Shown: positions 16,927 to 24,844 of the stretch, piece by piece | Layout of the letters: each line of letters begins with the position of its first letter | Position numbering within the stretch: position 1 is the first letter of the stretch | Assembly (NCBI GenBank): GCA_903895255.1 | Contig: CAITTG010000101.1 | Span: 28,991 to 92,990, forward strand | Length of the DNA stretch: 64,000 nt | Reading direction: 5' to 3' | Origin: an uncultured Verrucomicrobia subdivision 3 bacterium | Lineage (GTDB): Bacteria; Verrucomicrobiota; Verrucomicrobiia; Limisphaerales; UBA11358 | The notes under the pieces: model-generated | What the model was told of the DNA's origin: nothing | Databases searched by the model: none | The model's input: only the letters and a program-made list of their open reading frames with translations | Position numbers and translations under genes: made by a program

Positions 16927-17686
16927 AGCTGGTGGCCGCACCACTCTTCGAGGCGAGCCATTTTTCAAAATCCGCCTGGCTCTGCACCACCACGAAGCCA
17001 CCGGCCATCGAGGCGTGACCACCACCGCACAACTGGGCGCATTCGATCTGGTACCGGCCGATTTTGGTCGGCGTGAAACTGGTCGGAATGCGCAGGCCGG
17101 GGATGGCATCCTGCGTGATGCGCATGGCCACGAGCTTGAGCGAGTGAATCACGTCCTTGGAGCTGAGGTAAATGATCACCGGCTTGTTGACGGGCACGTG
17201 AATTTCGTTGAGCACCTGGATGTCGTCCTTGCCGTGGGTGTCCGTGGGATCCACGCCGAAGACGTTGTCGGCCGTGACAAACTTCATGTCCTGGCGGCCG
17301 AAAACGCCGTCTGGCCCGGCATAACGGGCGTTCCAGGCATATTGCTGGGCGACCACTTGAATGACCGTGGAGTCAGCGACGGCCGGGAAATTTTGCACAT
17401 TTCTGGCCCACATGGGGAACGCCAGGAAAATGAGCAGGACCGCCTCGATGCCGATGATGAGAAATTCGACGTAGCTGGGCACGGAGCTTTTGAGGCCGTT
17501 ATAATCGGCCTTGGGCTGCCGTTTGGCGCTGAAGCGGTAAACCGCGTAGGCAAAATAAAGGATCCAGCCCACAAACAAGGCCAGCATCAGCCAGTGAACA
17601 TAAACAATCAGGGCGTCCACTGCGGCGCCGTTGCTGGAAGCCAGCTCGGGCATGCCCAAAACTTTTTGTGCGAACCATTCGATCAT
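16919..17686 (-). CDS. coxB: Cytochrome c oxidase subunit II
   Basis: The 255-residue protein has two N-terminal membrane helices (ALFVGWILYFAYAVYRF, FLIIGIEAVLLIFLAFPMW), then a cupredoxin domain. The CuA ligands are visible: the His of KDVIHSLKL and the Cys-Cys-His-Met set in CAQLCGGGHASM. The usual Glu between the cysteines is Gln, a known variant. An AWNARYAGPDGVFG loop replaces the common WQWEYTY. CuA accepts electrons from cytochrome c. There is no fused heme c domain. The start overlaps the small membrane gene upstream by four bases. Confidence 0.92.
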   Translation of the reverse strand: MIEWFAQKVLGMPELASSNGAAVDALIVYVHWLMLALFVGWILYFAYAVYRFSAKRQPKADYNGLKSSVPSYVEFLIIGIEAVLLIFLAFPMWARNVQNFPAVADSTVIQVVAQQYAWNARYAGPDGVFGRQDMKFVTADNVFGVDPTDTHGKDDIQVLNEIHVPVNKPVIIYLSSKDVIHSLKLVAMRITQDAIPGLRIPTSFTPTKIGRYQIECAQLCGGGHASMAGGFVVVQSQADFEKWLASKSGAATSFE

Positions 17687-17940
17687 AAATCCAATTCCTC
17701 CATTCGTTTTTCCGCTTCCTTGTGCATCGCCTCACCTTTGCGAACAATGTGGACGAAGCACACCAGGAACACGGACAGGACACAGAGCACCACACCCAGC
17801 AGGGTGAGGATGCCAAAATTCATCGCGCTGGCAAGGGGTGAGTCCGTCCGGCCATAGCAAGCCGCGCACGCGAAAAGCGAGGACGGCGAAATCGCCGCCA
17901 GCAAGGCCAGCGCCATAAGGATGTTGCGCGCGCGTTTCAT
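17683..17940 (-). CDS. Small membrane protein of the oxidase operon
   Basis: The 85-residue protein has a first hydrophobic stretch ending LFACAACYGR, which looks like a signal peptide or anchor followed by a CxxC motif. A second helix follows (FGILTLLGVVLCVLSVFLVCF), then a charged tail KGEAMHKEAEKRMEELDL. It overlaps both neighbours by four bases (coxB downstream, another small gene upstream), so it is firmly in the operon. Function is unknown. The CAACYG motif could bind metal or form a disulfide, which is inference. Confidence 0.75.
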   Translation of the reverse strand: MKRARNILMALALLAAISPSSLFACAACYGRTDSPLASAMNFGILTLLGVVLCVLSVFLVCFVHIVRKGEAMHKEAEKRMEELDL

Positions 17941-18122
17941 AGAAAACTCACGTTTTTTAACTTCCGCAAAAAATACACCCCATAGACCACCACCAGCACG
18001 CCGGTGGCAATGCCCGCCACGCCGAAACCCGGATGACCCGCGTCAAAAGCCCAGGCGGCGCAACTGAGCGACAGGGTCGTCAGCAACGTTACGAACACCA
18101 GATGAAAGCCTTTGAGTGACAT
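17937..18122 (-). CDS. Very small two-helix membrane protein of the oxidase operon
   Basis: The 61-residue protein has two hydrophobic segments (VFVTLLTTLSLSCAAWAF and VAGIATGVLVVVYGVYFLRKL) joined by DAGHPGFG. It overlaps the next gene by four bases and starts 6 bases after coxD. It could be an accessory oxidase subunit or assembly factor. No known family was recognised. Its tight packing between coxD and coxB is the main reason to accept it. Confidence 0.65.
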   Translation of the reverse strand: MSLKGFHLVFVTLLTTLSLSCAAWAFDAGHPGFGVAGIATGVLVVVYGVYFLRKLKNVSFL

Positions 18123-18128
18123 AATGGT

Positions 18129-18452
18129 TTATTTGGTGGTGCCGACCGGGAAATCCTGCATGGCCCAGACCGTGAGGCCCATGAGGCTGATGAAAAAGCA
18201 CACGGTGAAAAAGCCCACGATGAACACCATTTTTTTTTCCGAGAGCAAATGCATCAGGTAACTGGCCACGAGGAAGGCATTGACGACGGCCACGCCCAGG
18301 ATAAGCGCCACCTTCGCCGGCCAGCCGAAGGGCTGGAAGGACGTGTAAATCATCACCGCGGTGGTGCAAGCGATGACAAAGAGTACAACGCCGCACAACC
18401 GCGCGGTGCTTTTGATATCCACAGAAGTGGAGGTCGAGGTGGTGTCACTCAT
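18129..18452 (-). CDS. Cytochrome c oxidase subunit IV family protein
   Basis: The 107-residue protein has a polar Ser/Thr N-terminus and three membrane helices. The middle part, KVALILGVAVVNAFLVASYLMHLLSEKK, carries the YLMHL motif typical of bacterial prokaryotic-type subunit IV (COX4_pro/CtaF). Helix 3 is MVFIVGFFTVCFFISLMGLTV. It lies directly after the subunit III gene, as in many aa3 operons, and is thought to stabilise the complex, not to carry cofactors. Confidence 0.85.
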   Translation of the reverse strand: MSDTTSTSTSVDIKSTARLCGVVLFVIACTTAVMIYTSFQPFGWPAKVALILGVAVVNAFLVASYLMHLLSEKKMVFIVGFFTVCFFISLMGLTVWAMQDFPVGTTK

Positions 18453-18459
18453 AAAGAAA

Positions 18460-19239
18460 TCAAGTCAAATATAGGACGGGGAACAGGAAAATCCAGACCA
18501 AGTCGACAAAATGCCAGAACAGGCCGGAGATTTCAATGCGGTTGGTGAAGCGCTCGTGGTCGGTTTTCCACATCCGGGTGCCGGGGCCCCACAGGAAGCC
18601 GATGACCACGCACCCGCCCAGAATGTGCAGGGCATGCAGACCGGTCATGGTGAAATAAATCGCCGTGAAGGTATTGTGGCGGGGTCCGTAGTTTTCCATT
18701 TTGAGGATGTTGCTGCGGTCCAACTTAATTTCATCCTTGGGGATGTTCTTTTGGGAGCGCAGATCATACAGCAGTTGCTCCTGGTCGCCCGGAATGATGC
18801 GACCCAGGATGGTGACCGTCTGATCGTCCTGCTCCTCCAAGTGGCCGTCGGCAATCCGGCCGTCCTTCAAATGAATTTCATAATGAATCCACTTGTCATG
18901 GTATTCGTACGATTTGACACACAGGAAGGTGAGTGCCAGCAGCAGGGTAAAGGCATGGAACATTTTGAATTTGCGAAAATCACCCACCTTGCAGGCCACC
19001 CAGGCCAGGAGGGTCGTGATCGCCGAGAGCGCAAGAATCAGGGTGTTGACGGTGCCCAGCGTGACGCTGAGCCAGCCGTGGGGCCAGAATCCCTCGGGCG
19101 CGCCGACGCGCAGCAGCACGTAGGCGGAAAACAGCCCGCCGAACAGCATGACTTCCGACGCCAGAAAAAGCCAGATGCCCAGCTTGGCATTATAAAGCCC
19201 GGTGTCGGGACGGGCGGTGGTGGTGTAAGGTATTTCCAT
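18460..19239 (-). CDS. coxC: Cytochrome c oxidase subunit III
   Basis: The 259-residue protein has the family start KLGIWLFLASEVMLFGGLFSAY and the later GLHALHILGG and FWHFVDLVWIFLFPVLYL segments, which are diagnostic for subunit III. Compared with short bacterial homologs it has an extra hydrophilic stretch of about 60 residues between helices (around residues 120-185, starting EIHLKDGRIADGHLEE and including ILGRIIPGDQEQLLYDL). Function is support of proton pumping and stability of subunit I. It follows coxA by 5 bases. Confidence 0.92.
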   Translation of the reverse strand: MEIPYTTTARPDTGLYNAKLGIWLFLASEVMLFGGLFSAYVLLRVGAPEGFWPHGWLSVTLGTVNTLILALSAITTLLAWVACKVGDFRKFKMFHAFTLLLALTFLCVKSYEYHDKWIHYEIHLKDGRIADGHLEEQDDQTVTILGRIIPGDQEQLLYDLRSQKNIPKDEIKLDRSNILKMENYGPRHNTFTAIYFTMTGLHALHILGGCVVIGFLWGPGTRMWKTDHERFTNRIEISGLFWHFVDLVWIFLFPVLYLT

Positions 19240-19244
19240 GAATT

Positions 19245-21140
19245 TTAGTGGGCAACGGTTGCTTTCTTGTCGGCCGGATCATTTTGCGGCGTGAAATCCG
19301 TGGGCGCGCCGGGCACGCTGTATTCATAAGGGCCGCGGGCGATTTGGGGTTCGACCGTGAAATTGCCATGCGGCGGCGGCGTGGGCGTCTGCCATTCCAG
19401 GGTGGTGGCGTGCCAGGGGTTGTCCGAGGTCACTTTTTCGCCGTGGCTGATGCTCCAGAACACATTGATGATGAAAGGTATCTGGGCCACGCCCAGGGCC
19501 ACCGCCGCCCAGAGGATGAAATGGTTCAGGTGAATAATATTATCGGGCAGGGTGTCGATCGCACCCGGCACCCGGGCGGCGGAATAGTTGGCCGCGCCAT
19601 CGGACATGCGGCGGAGCATGCCCTTGATCCCCTGCAAGAACATGGGCATAAAAACGATGTTCATGAACACGAAGGAGCAGGCAAAATGCACGCGCCCCCA
19701 GAATTCATTCATGAAGCGTCCCGTAATCTTTGGGTACCAATAATAAACCCCGGCAAACAACCCGAAAATGGTGCCCGGCGCCACCACGTAATGGAAATGG
19801 GCAATGATGTAATAGGTGTCGTGCAGGTACAAATCCGCCGGGGCCAGCCCCAGCGGGAGGCCCGTGAGGCCACCAATGCCGAACATGGGCAGGAAGGCCA
19901 GGGCAAACAGCATGGGAGTGTTAAACCGGATGGAGCCGCCCCATAGTGAAATAAAGAGACACGTCAAAATGATCACCGACGGAATGGAGATGATCATGGT
20001 GGTGGCCTGGAAGAAGGTGGCAATTTTCTGGCCCATGCCGGTCATGTACATGTGATGCGCCCAGACGATGAAGGAGAGGAAGCCGACGAACAAGGCGGAG
20101 TACACCAGGGATTTGTAACCATAGACCGGCTTGCGGGTGTTGTTCACGATGACTTCGCAAACAATGCCCATCGCGGGGAGAATCAGCACGTACACCTCGG
20201 GATGGCCGAGGAACCAGAACAAATGCTGCCAGAGCAGCGGACTGCCGCCGCCGCTAATATCCGCCAGCCGGCCACCCACGGCGAGGCCGGTGGGGAGGAA
20301 GAAACTGGTGTGAGCCACGTTATCCATCAATTGCAGCAACCCGGCCGCCTCGAGGGGCGGGAAGGCGAGCAGCAGAATGAACGCGGTCACAAATTGGGCC
20401 CAGACGAAGAAGGGCAGGCGCATCCAGGTCATGCCCGGGGCGCGCAGTTGGATGATGGTGGCGATGAAGTTCACCGCTCCCAGCAGCGAGGAGGTGATCA
20501 ACAGCACCATGCCGACGAGCCAGAAGGCCTGGCCATTGGTGGGAATCGTGGTCGCCAGGGGCGAGTAGGAGGTCCAGCCGGCCTGGGCCGCGCCGCCGGG
20601 GATGAAAAAGCTCACCAGCATGACCAGCCCGCCGAGGAAAAAGGCGTGGAAACTGGCCATGTTAATGCGGGGAAACGTCATGTCCGGCGCGCCAATCATC
20701 AGCGGCACGACGTAATTACCGAAGGCGGCAAAGGCCAGCGGCACGACTCCGAGGAACACCATGATGGTGCCGTGCATCGCCCCAAAGGAGTTGTAAAGCT
20801 CCGGCGAGATGACGCCGTGGGAAGCCACCTGGCCCAGCATTTTTTCGAGCAGCGGCCCGAGGAAGGGCACCGGCTTGGCCGGATTCGCAATCTGCCAGCG
20901 CATCAGGATCATCAAGCCGAAACCAAACAGCATGAACAGCAGGGACATGAGCCCGTACTGGATGCCGATAACCTTGTGGTCGGTGGAAAAGATGTATTTG
21001 CTCATCCAGCCGGGCTCGTGGTGCTCCTCATGACCGGCATGGTCGTGGCCGTGGTCGTGATGTGCGTCGTGATCGTGGCCATGGTCCGCGTGGGCGGGGG
21101 CCTCACGAAACGGTGGAAATTGTTTTACGGTGTTTTCCAT
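19245..21140 (-). CDS. coxA: Cytochrome c oxidase subunit I (aa3 type)
   Basis: The 631-residue protein is the catalytic subunit that reduces O2 and pumps protons. Visible hallmarks are MIGAPDMTFPRINM, HLFWFLGHPEVYVLILP (CuB His, plus the HPEVY Glu and cross-linked Tyr), VWAHHMYMTGMG (the other two CuB His), and YYIIAHFHYVVAPG (heme a3/a His). Twelve or so membrane helices are evident. The N-terminus carries an unusual His/Asp-rich stretch of about 25 residues (HADHGHDHDAHHDHGHDH) before the usual start. The gene begins one base after ctaB. Confidence 0.95.
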   Translation of the reverse strand: MENTVKQFPPFREAPAHADHGHDHDAHHDHGHDHAGHEEHHEPGWMSKYIFSTDHKVIGIQYGLMSLLFMLFGFGLMILMRWQIANPAKPVPFLGPLLEKMLGQVASHGVISPELYNSFGAMHGTIMVFLGVVPLAFAAFGNYVVPLMIGAPDMTFPRINMASFHAFFLGGLVMLVSFFIPGGAAQAGWTSYSPLATTIPTNGQAFWLVGMVLLITSSLLGAVNFIATIIQLRAPGMTWMRLPFFVWAQFVTAFILLLAFPPLEAAGLLQLMDNVAHTSFFLPTGLAVGGRLADISGGGSPLLWQHLFWFLGHPEVYVLILPAMGIVCEVIVNNTRKPVYGYKSLVYSALFVGFLSFIVWAHHMYMTGMGQKIATFFQATTMIISIPSVIILTCLFISLWGGSIRFNTPMLFALAFLPMFGIGGLTGLPLGLAPADLYLHDTYYIIAHFHYVVAPGTIFGLFAGVYYWYPKITGRFMNEFWGRVHFACSFVFMNIVFMPMFLQGIKGMLRRMSDGAANYSAARVPGAIDTLPDNIIHLNHFILWAAVALGVAQIPFIINVFWSISHGEKVTSDNPWHATTLEWQTPTPPPHGNFTVEPQIARGPYEYSVPGAPTDFTPQNDPADKKATVAH

Positions 21141-21141
21141 A

Positions 21142-22044
21142 TTATTTCACTTTGTCCAGCACCATGACCACCAGGAGCAGTGGCAGGTAAATGATTGACG
21201 CCAAAAACAGCAACCGGGCGCGCGGCAGGGTCAATTGGCGCGCAAAGGCAATCGCGCACCACAAGTAATAACCGCCCAACAGCAGGGCGCCAGCGAGATA
21301 AACGGGGCCGGCCATGTTGAAAACGTAGGGGAACACGCTCACGGCGAGTAGCGCGAGGGTGTGACTCACGGCCTGCTGCCCCGTGCGCTGCCCGTCGGGA
21401 TCCACATCCGGCAGCATTTTGAAGCCGGCGCGGGCGTAGTCCTCGCGATACATCCAGGCAATGGCAAAGAAGTGCGGCAACTGCCAAAAAGCGAGGATGG
21501 CGAACAAGGCCCAGCCTTCGCTGCTCATTTCGCCGCGCGCGGCGGTCCAGCCCATCAAGGGCGGCAGCGCGCCGGGGATGGCACCGATGGGGGTGTTCAG
21601 CCAGGTGACCCGTTTCAACGGGGTGTAGATAAACAAATAACTCACGAGCGTCACCGCTCCGAGTACGCTCGTGATGGGATTGACCAGCAAGGCCAGATAC
21701 CCCAGGCCCGCCACCGCGCACACGCCGCCGAAGATCATGACGGTCGCCGGCTGCAAACGGCCGGAAGGCAGGGGCCGGGACATGGTTCGACGCATTTTGG
21801 CATCGTATTCCCGCTCCAGCAACTGGTTCAGCGCGGCCGCGCCGGAGGCCACGAGCGCCGTGCCGGCCACCACATGGAACATCAGCAGAAAATTCATCGG
21901 CCCGCGCCAGCCCATGTAAAAACCGACCAGCGTGGTGAGCAGGACCAGCGTGGTCAGGCGTGCCTTGACCAGATCGGCGAACACTGCCGACCAGCTTTTT
22001 TCCGCGGCGGAGGCCGCGATGGATATTTCTGCCGTTGATTTCAT
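21142..22044 (-). CDS. ctaB: Protoheme IX farnesyltransferase (heme O synthase)
   Basis: The start was set at ATG 22044 (MKSTAEISIA), one base after the ctaA stop; upstream codons belong to ctaA. The 300-residue membrane protein belongs to the UbiA superfamily. Motifs are LVKARLTTLVLLTTLVG, NQLLEREYDAKMRRTMSRPL (the Asp-rich prenyl-PP site, NxxxDxxxD type) and YTPLKRVTWLNTPIGAIPGALPPLMGW. The enzyme adds farnesyl to heme b to make heme O, the precursor of heme A for CoxA. Length is normal. Confidence 0.93.
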   Translation of the reverse strand: MKSTAEISIAASAAEKSWSAVFADLVKARLTTLVLLTTLVGFYMGWRGPMNFLLMFHVVAGTALVASGAAALNQLLEREYDAKMRRTMSRPLPSGRLQPATVMIFGGVCAVAGLGYLALLVNPITSVLGAVTLVSYLFIYTPLKRVTWLNTPIGAIPGALPPLMGWTAARGEMSSEGWALFAILAFWQLPHFFAIAWMYREDYARAGFKMLPDVDPDGQRTGQQAVSHTLALLAVSVFPYVFNMAGPVYLAGALLLGGYYLWCAIAFARQLTLPRARLLFLASIIYLPLLLVVMVLDKVK

Positions 22045-22045
22045 T

Positions 22046-23113
22046 TCACTTGTTTGCCACCAACCCCACCGCCGGATGCAACCCGCCGGAAATTGCCGTC
22101 TCAGCCGCCAATTTCGGTGCGGCGTCCGCCCGCCGAAAAGCAATAACGCACCCGAGCGCGCCTGTCACGAGCGAAAGTGCGCCAATCATCACATGCAAGG
22201 TGGCGATATCCGCCGCCTTGTTGCTGTGGATGGTTTCAATCCCCAGGCCAATCTGCAAAAAGATGAGGGCCAGCCAGCCCAGGGTAATCCGCCCCAGCAC
22301 ATCCCGGCCGCCCAATTGCCGGCGGGCCTGCCACGCGCAGGCCAGCACAGCGAGAAAAATCAGAACTGCCCCCAGCCGGTGAAACATTTGCAATTCGATT
22401 TGAAAGGCGGTCACGGGGGTTTCGGTCACTACTTCCACCCGCTCCGCATTGTAGCGGGCCATGGCTTCCGCACTGGTGTCCGGCCAAACCTGGCCGTAGG
22501 CGAGCGGAAAGTCATGGATGGCCAGGCCGGCATGCTGATGGCGCATGGTGGCCCCCAGCATCAACTGAAGAAAAATCAGGATCGTGGCATACAGCACATG
22601 GCGGCGCAGACTCCGGGAAACCGGCATCAGCTTGTCCCATGGCGTTACCAGCCACCAGCGGCTGGTCCAGAGAACAAAAGCAAACGTCAGCACCAGGAAG
22701 ATCTGGGCCACCGTGCCGTGAAAGACCCCCAGCCCGGCCATGCTCCACTTGACCCGGAGGCCGCCCAGCACGCCTTGCACGATGACCAGCACCACGGCCA
22801 CCCAGCCGAGCCGGCGCAGCCACGGGCGTGCTTCCCGGCGCCCCATCCACACCGCGAGAATCACCGTCAACAACCCCACGGTCGAGGCCAGCAGTCGGTG
22901 GGTATGCTCGTAAAACACCCCGCCTACCCATTTGGAAATGGGGAACAGGAACATGTTGTACCCGTAAGTATTCGGCCAGTCCGGCACCGACATCCCCGCC
23001 TCATGACTGGTCACCAAGCCGCCGAGGCCGATTAACAGGAACGTAAAAATTGCCGTCGCGATCGCAAAATAATGCAACCACGGATTGTACTCGGTCTGGC
23101 AATTTTTGTTCAT
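22046..23113 (-). CDS. ctaA: Heme A synthase (COX15/CtaA)
   Basis: The 355-residue protein has about eight membrane helices. The family motifs GGLVTSHEAGMSVPDWPNTYG near the start, then FYEHTHRLLASTVGLLTV, LQLMLGATMRHQHAGLAIHDFPLAYG, and MFHRLGAVLIFLAVLAC place the heme-binding His residues. It oxidises heme O to heme A. It lies first in the ctaA-ctaB-cox run after a terminator-like hairpin and is co-transcribed with ctaB. Confidence 0.92.
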   Translation of the reverse strand: MNKNCQTEYNPWLHYFAIATAIFTFLLIGLGGLVTSHEAGMSVPDWPNTYGYNMFLFPISKWVGGVFYEHTHRLLASTVGLLTVILAVWMGRREARPWLRRLGWVAVVLVIVQGVLGGLRVKWSMAGLGVFHGTVAQIFLVLTFAFVLWTSRWWLVTPWDKLMPVSRSLRRHVLYATILIFLQLMLGATMRHQHAGLAIHDFPLAYGQVWPDTSAEAMARYNAERVEVVTETPVTAFQIELQMFHRLGAVLIFLAVLACAWQARRQLGGRDVLGRITLGWLALIFLQIGLGIETIHSNKAADIATLHVMIGALSLVTGALGCVIAFRRADAAPKLAAETAISGGLHPAVGLVANK

Positions 23114-23122
23114 GTCCGGGGC

Positions 23123-23153
23123 AAAAAAACGGCTGCGTTGCTTGAAACGCAGC
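23123..23153 (-). terminator. Rho-independent terminator between cupredoxin gene and ctaA
   Basis: Read on the minus strand, an 8-bp perfect stem (GCTGCGTT with AACGCAGC, 6-base loop) is followed by seven T. It lies 17 bases after the cupredoxin gene and 9 bases before ctaA. It should end or attenuate the cupredoxin transcript, so ctaA and the oxidase genes may depend on read-through or on a promoter I cannot see. Confidence 0.75.
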
Positions 23154-23170
23154 AGTCTTTGACCAGTTAA

Positions 23171-23890
23171 TTATTTGGGCGCAAACGTAAAATTCACGGT
23201 CACATCAGTGTCCTTGACCTCAATGTCCTGGGTGGTTTCCCCAGCCTTGCGGTGATCCGCCACGATGGTGTACTTGCCCGGCGGCACGTTTTTGATGACG
23301 AACTTGCCATCCGCGCCGGTCTGGGCGAAGTAGGGGCTGTCGACGATGGTAACCCAGGCGAACATCCAGGGATGCACGTCGCATTGGAATTTCAGGAATT
23401 TCTCCGGCTTGGGAAAGGCATAATTCAAATCCGCGCCGTTGGGCATCTGGGCGGAGTTGATGGACGCTTCATTGGCCTTCTCATTGTCCGCCACGGTGGG
23501 GTTCAGGTGGACGTTATGCAGGACGGGGTCGGAATTTTTAACGATGAGCTTCTGGCTCGTCTGCAGGGTGAGAATGCTGGGGGTATAGAGGCAACCTTTT
23601 TGATCCAGCACCGCCGGCGCGGCACTCGCCCCGGTCGCCGGACCATAGACATCCTTCAGGGACACGATCACATCGCCAAACTCGCCATTGGCACCGACAA
23701 CATAAAAGTGCGTGGTGGGAGCCTTGCCACCATACGTGGCGCCGCAGCTCGGGTCGTCCAGAATGGGAGTGATGGTTTTTTCCGCCGGCGGGGTGCCCTT
23801 GTAGGTGACCGTGCCAATAATGTCGGCCGCCGCCGCTACCGAGGCGCCGCCGAGAATACCAACTGCCAGGAGCGAGAGAATTTTATTCAT
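23171..23890 (-). CDS. Exported cupredoxin-like protein with carboxypeptidase-regulatory domain
   Basis: The start was set at ATG 23890 (MNKILSLLAV), giving 239 residues with a signal peptide ending VAAAAD. Residues about 25-190 form a plastocyanin-like domain with type-1 copper ligands visible: the His of HNVHLNP, and the Cys and His of QCDVHPWMFAWV. Residues about 190-239 (ADGKFVIKNVPPGKYTIVADH) are a small beta-sandwich of the carboxypeptidase regulatory type. It is likely a periplasmic electron carrier or copper protein; its position in front of the oxidase operon suggests it could donate electrons, which is inference. Confidence 0.75.
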   Translation of the reverse strand: MNKILSLLAVGILGGASVAAAADIIGTVTYKGTPPAEKTITPILDDPSCGATYGGKAPTTHFYVVGANGEFGDVIVSLKDVYGPATGASAAPAVLDQKGCLYTPSILTLQTSQKLIVKNSDPVLHNVHLNPTVADNEKANEASINSAQMPNGADLNYAFPKPEKFLKFQCDVHPWMFAWVTIVDSPYFAQTGADGKFVIKNVPPGKYTIVADHRKAGETTQDIEVKDTDVTVNFTFAPK

Positions 23891-23953
23891 AGTCCGATTA
23901 TTTTTATAGAAACGCTCTGTCAAATTATCACCCATGGCACAAGGCGGCAAGTG

Positions 23954-23975
23954 CTTTGTGAAACATTTCACAAAG
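23954..23975. promoter_or_regulatory. CRP/FNR-type palindromic operator
   Basis: A 22-bp palindrome has two perfect 10-bp arms (CTTTGTGAAA and TTTCACAAAG) separated by CA. It contains TGTGA-N6-TCACA, the classical half-site pair of the CRP/FNR family. It lies 64 bases before the cupredoxin start codon (minus) and 229 before the PEP-CTERM gene (plus), so it could control either of these divergent genes. No CRP-family gene is in the window. Confidence 0.6.
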
Positions 23976-24061
23976 TCGCCAAGCGGAGGTTAATGCCTGC
24001 CAAAAGAGGGATGGATTTATTACCCAAACCCTGAGGGGAACACACGCATGACACGGGTTCA

Positions 24062-24171
24062 CCATGGGGTCTTTACCGGGGGGGATAGACCCCATGGCCG
24101 CCCGCCCGCCCGCAGTGCAGAGTACTACGGCAAAGAGCCGCGCTTGCCGTTTGGCAAGCGCTGACTTTGCC
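24062..24171 (+). promoter_or_regulatory. Structured leader region before a PEP-CTERM gene
   Basis: This part of the 313-base gap at 23891-24203 holds two perfect inverted repeats: 11-bp arms at 24062-24072 and 24087-24097, and 9-bp arms at 24140-24148 and 24153-24161. The segment ACGGCAA (24127-24133) can also pair with TTGCCGT (24144-24150), and GGCAAAG (24129-24135) with CTTTGCC (24165-24171). These pairings exclude one another, which resembles a riboswitch or attenuator. No known riboswitch class was recognised. Confidence 0.4.
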
Positions 24172-24203
24172 ACTGAAACAATAAACCAAACGAAACATAA
24201 TAA

Positions 24204-24722
24204 ATGAAAATCCACAAATACATCCTGGCGGCCTCCCTGGCCTTGGGCGCGGCCAGCGCGCAGGCGGACTTCACGGTCAATTCGGATGGCACGGTCAACG
24301 CCAGCCCGGGCGGCAGCGGCAAGTCAGATTACCTCCTCGTGCTGACCGGAGCCTCAGTAACCACCATCGCGGCGGGTGCCTACGTGCTCAATGATTACAG
24401 CAGCCAGCTCAGCTCCTTTACCTTTGATGCCGGGGCTTCCGAAATCAACCTCAACAACGCGCAGTCCCTCCCCGCCGGTTCGTACGAACTGGTCGTGGAT
24501 TGGACGCTCAAAGCCACGGCGACGGCCGGCAGCAAAGATTACATCAACTTCAGCGTTCCCGTCGCCTTGCAGGATGGCGTGCCCACCGGCGCCAATGACA
24601 CCGACACCATCAACGTCGTGGCCGCGCCCGAACCCGGCCAGGTCATGGCCGCCGGTTTGTTCCTGGGAATGGGCGGCCTGTTCCTGGTCGGCCGCCGCTT
24701 GCGGAACCAGCCGAAGGCCTGA
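24204..24722 (+). CDS. PEP-CTERM sorting-signal protein, short
   Basis: The 172-residue protein has a signal peptide ending ASAQAD and a beta-rich middle. The C-terminus has the PEP-CTERM signature: APEPGQVM, then a hydrophobic helix AAGLFLGMGGLFLVG, then an Arg cluster RRLRNQ. Such signals are cut by exosortase and the proteins go to the outer surface or biofilm matrix. The middle domain is not a recognised family; it looks like a small adhesin or structural coat component. No exosortase gene is in the window. It is monocistronic, with its own terminator downstream. Confidence 0.8.
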   Translation: MKIHKYILAASLALGAASAQADFTVNSDGTVNASPGGSGKSDYLLVLTGASVTTIAAGAYVLNDYSSQLSSFTFDAGASEINLNNAQSLPAGSYELVVDWTLKATATAGSKDYINFSVPVALQDGVPTGANDTDTINVVAAPEPGQVMAAGLFLGMGGLFLVGRRLRNQPKA

Positions 24723-24750
24723 GTCGTTGCGTTAACGAAGTGGCTTCATA

Positions 24751-24787
24751 CCCAGGCCGGGACCAGTGCGTTTCGGCTTGGGTTTTT
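24751..24787 (+). terminator. Rho-independent terminator after PEP-CTERM gene
   Basis: A 9-bp stem (CCCAGGCCG with CGGCTTGGG, one G-T wobble) is followed by five T. It lies 28 bases after the PEP-CTERM stop, in the right orientation and distance. Confidence 0.7.
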
Positions 24788-24844
24788 GGGTTTGGAATGA
24801 AAAGTCCGGCTGCTTGCCAACCCGGAACGGTGGGCGGGCAAACC

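Noticed and set aside
20052..21167. A 371-residue plus-strand frame opposite coxA
   Set aside because: CoxA is certain on the minus strand. The shadow is Gln/His/Gly-rich with no domain.
24140..24171. Sigma-54 promoter before the first PEP-CTERM gene (TGGCAAGC...TTTGC)
   Set aside because: The GG to GC spacing is 14, not 10, so it does not fit an RpoN promoter.
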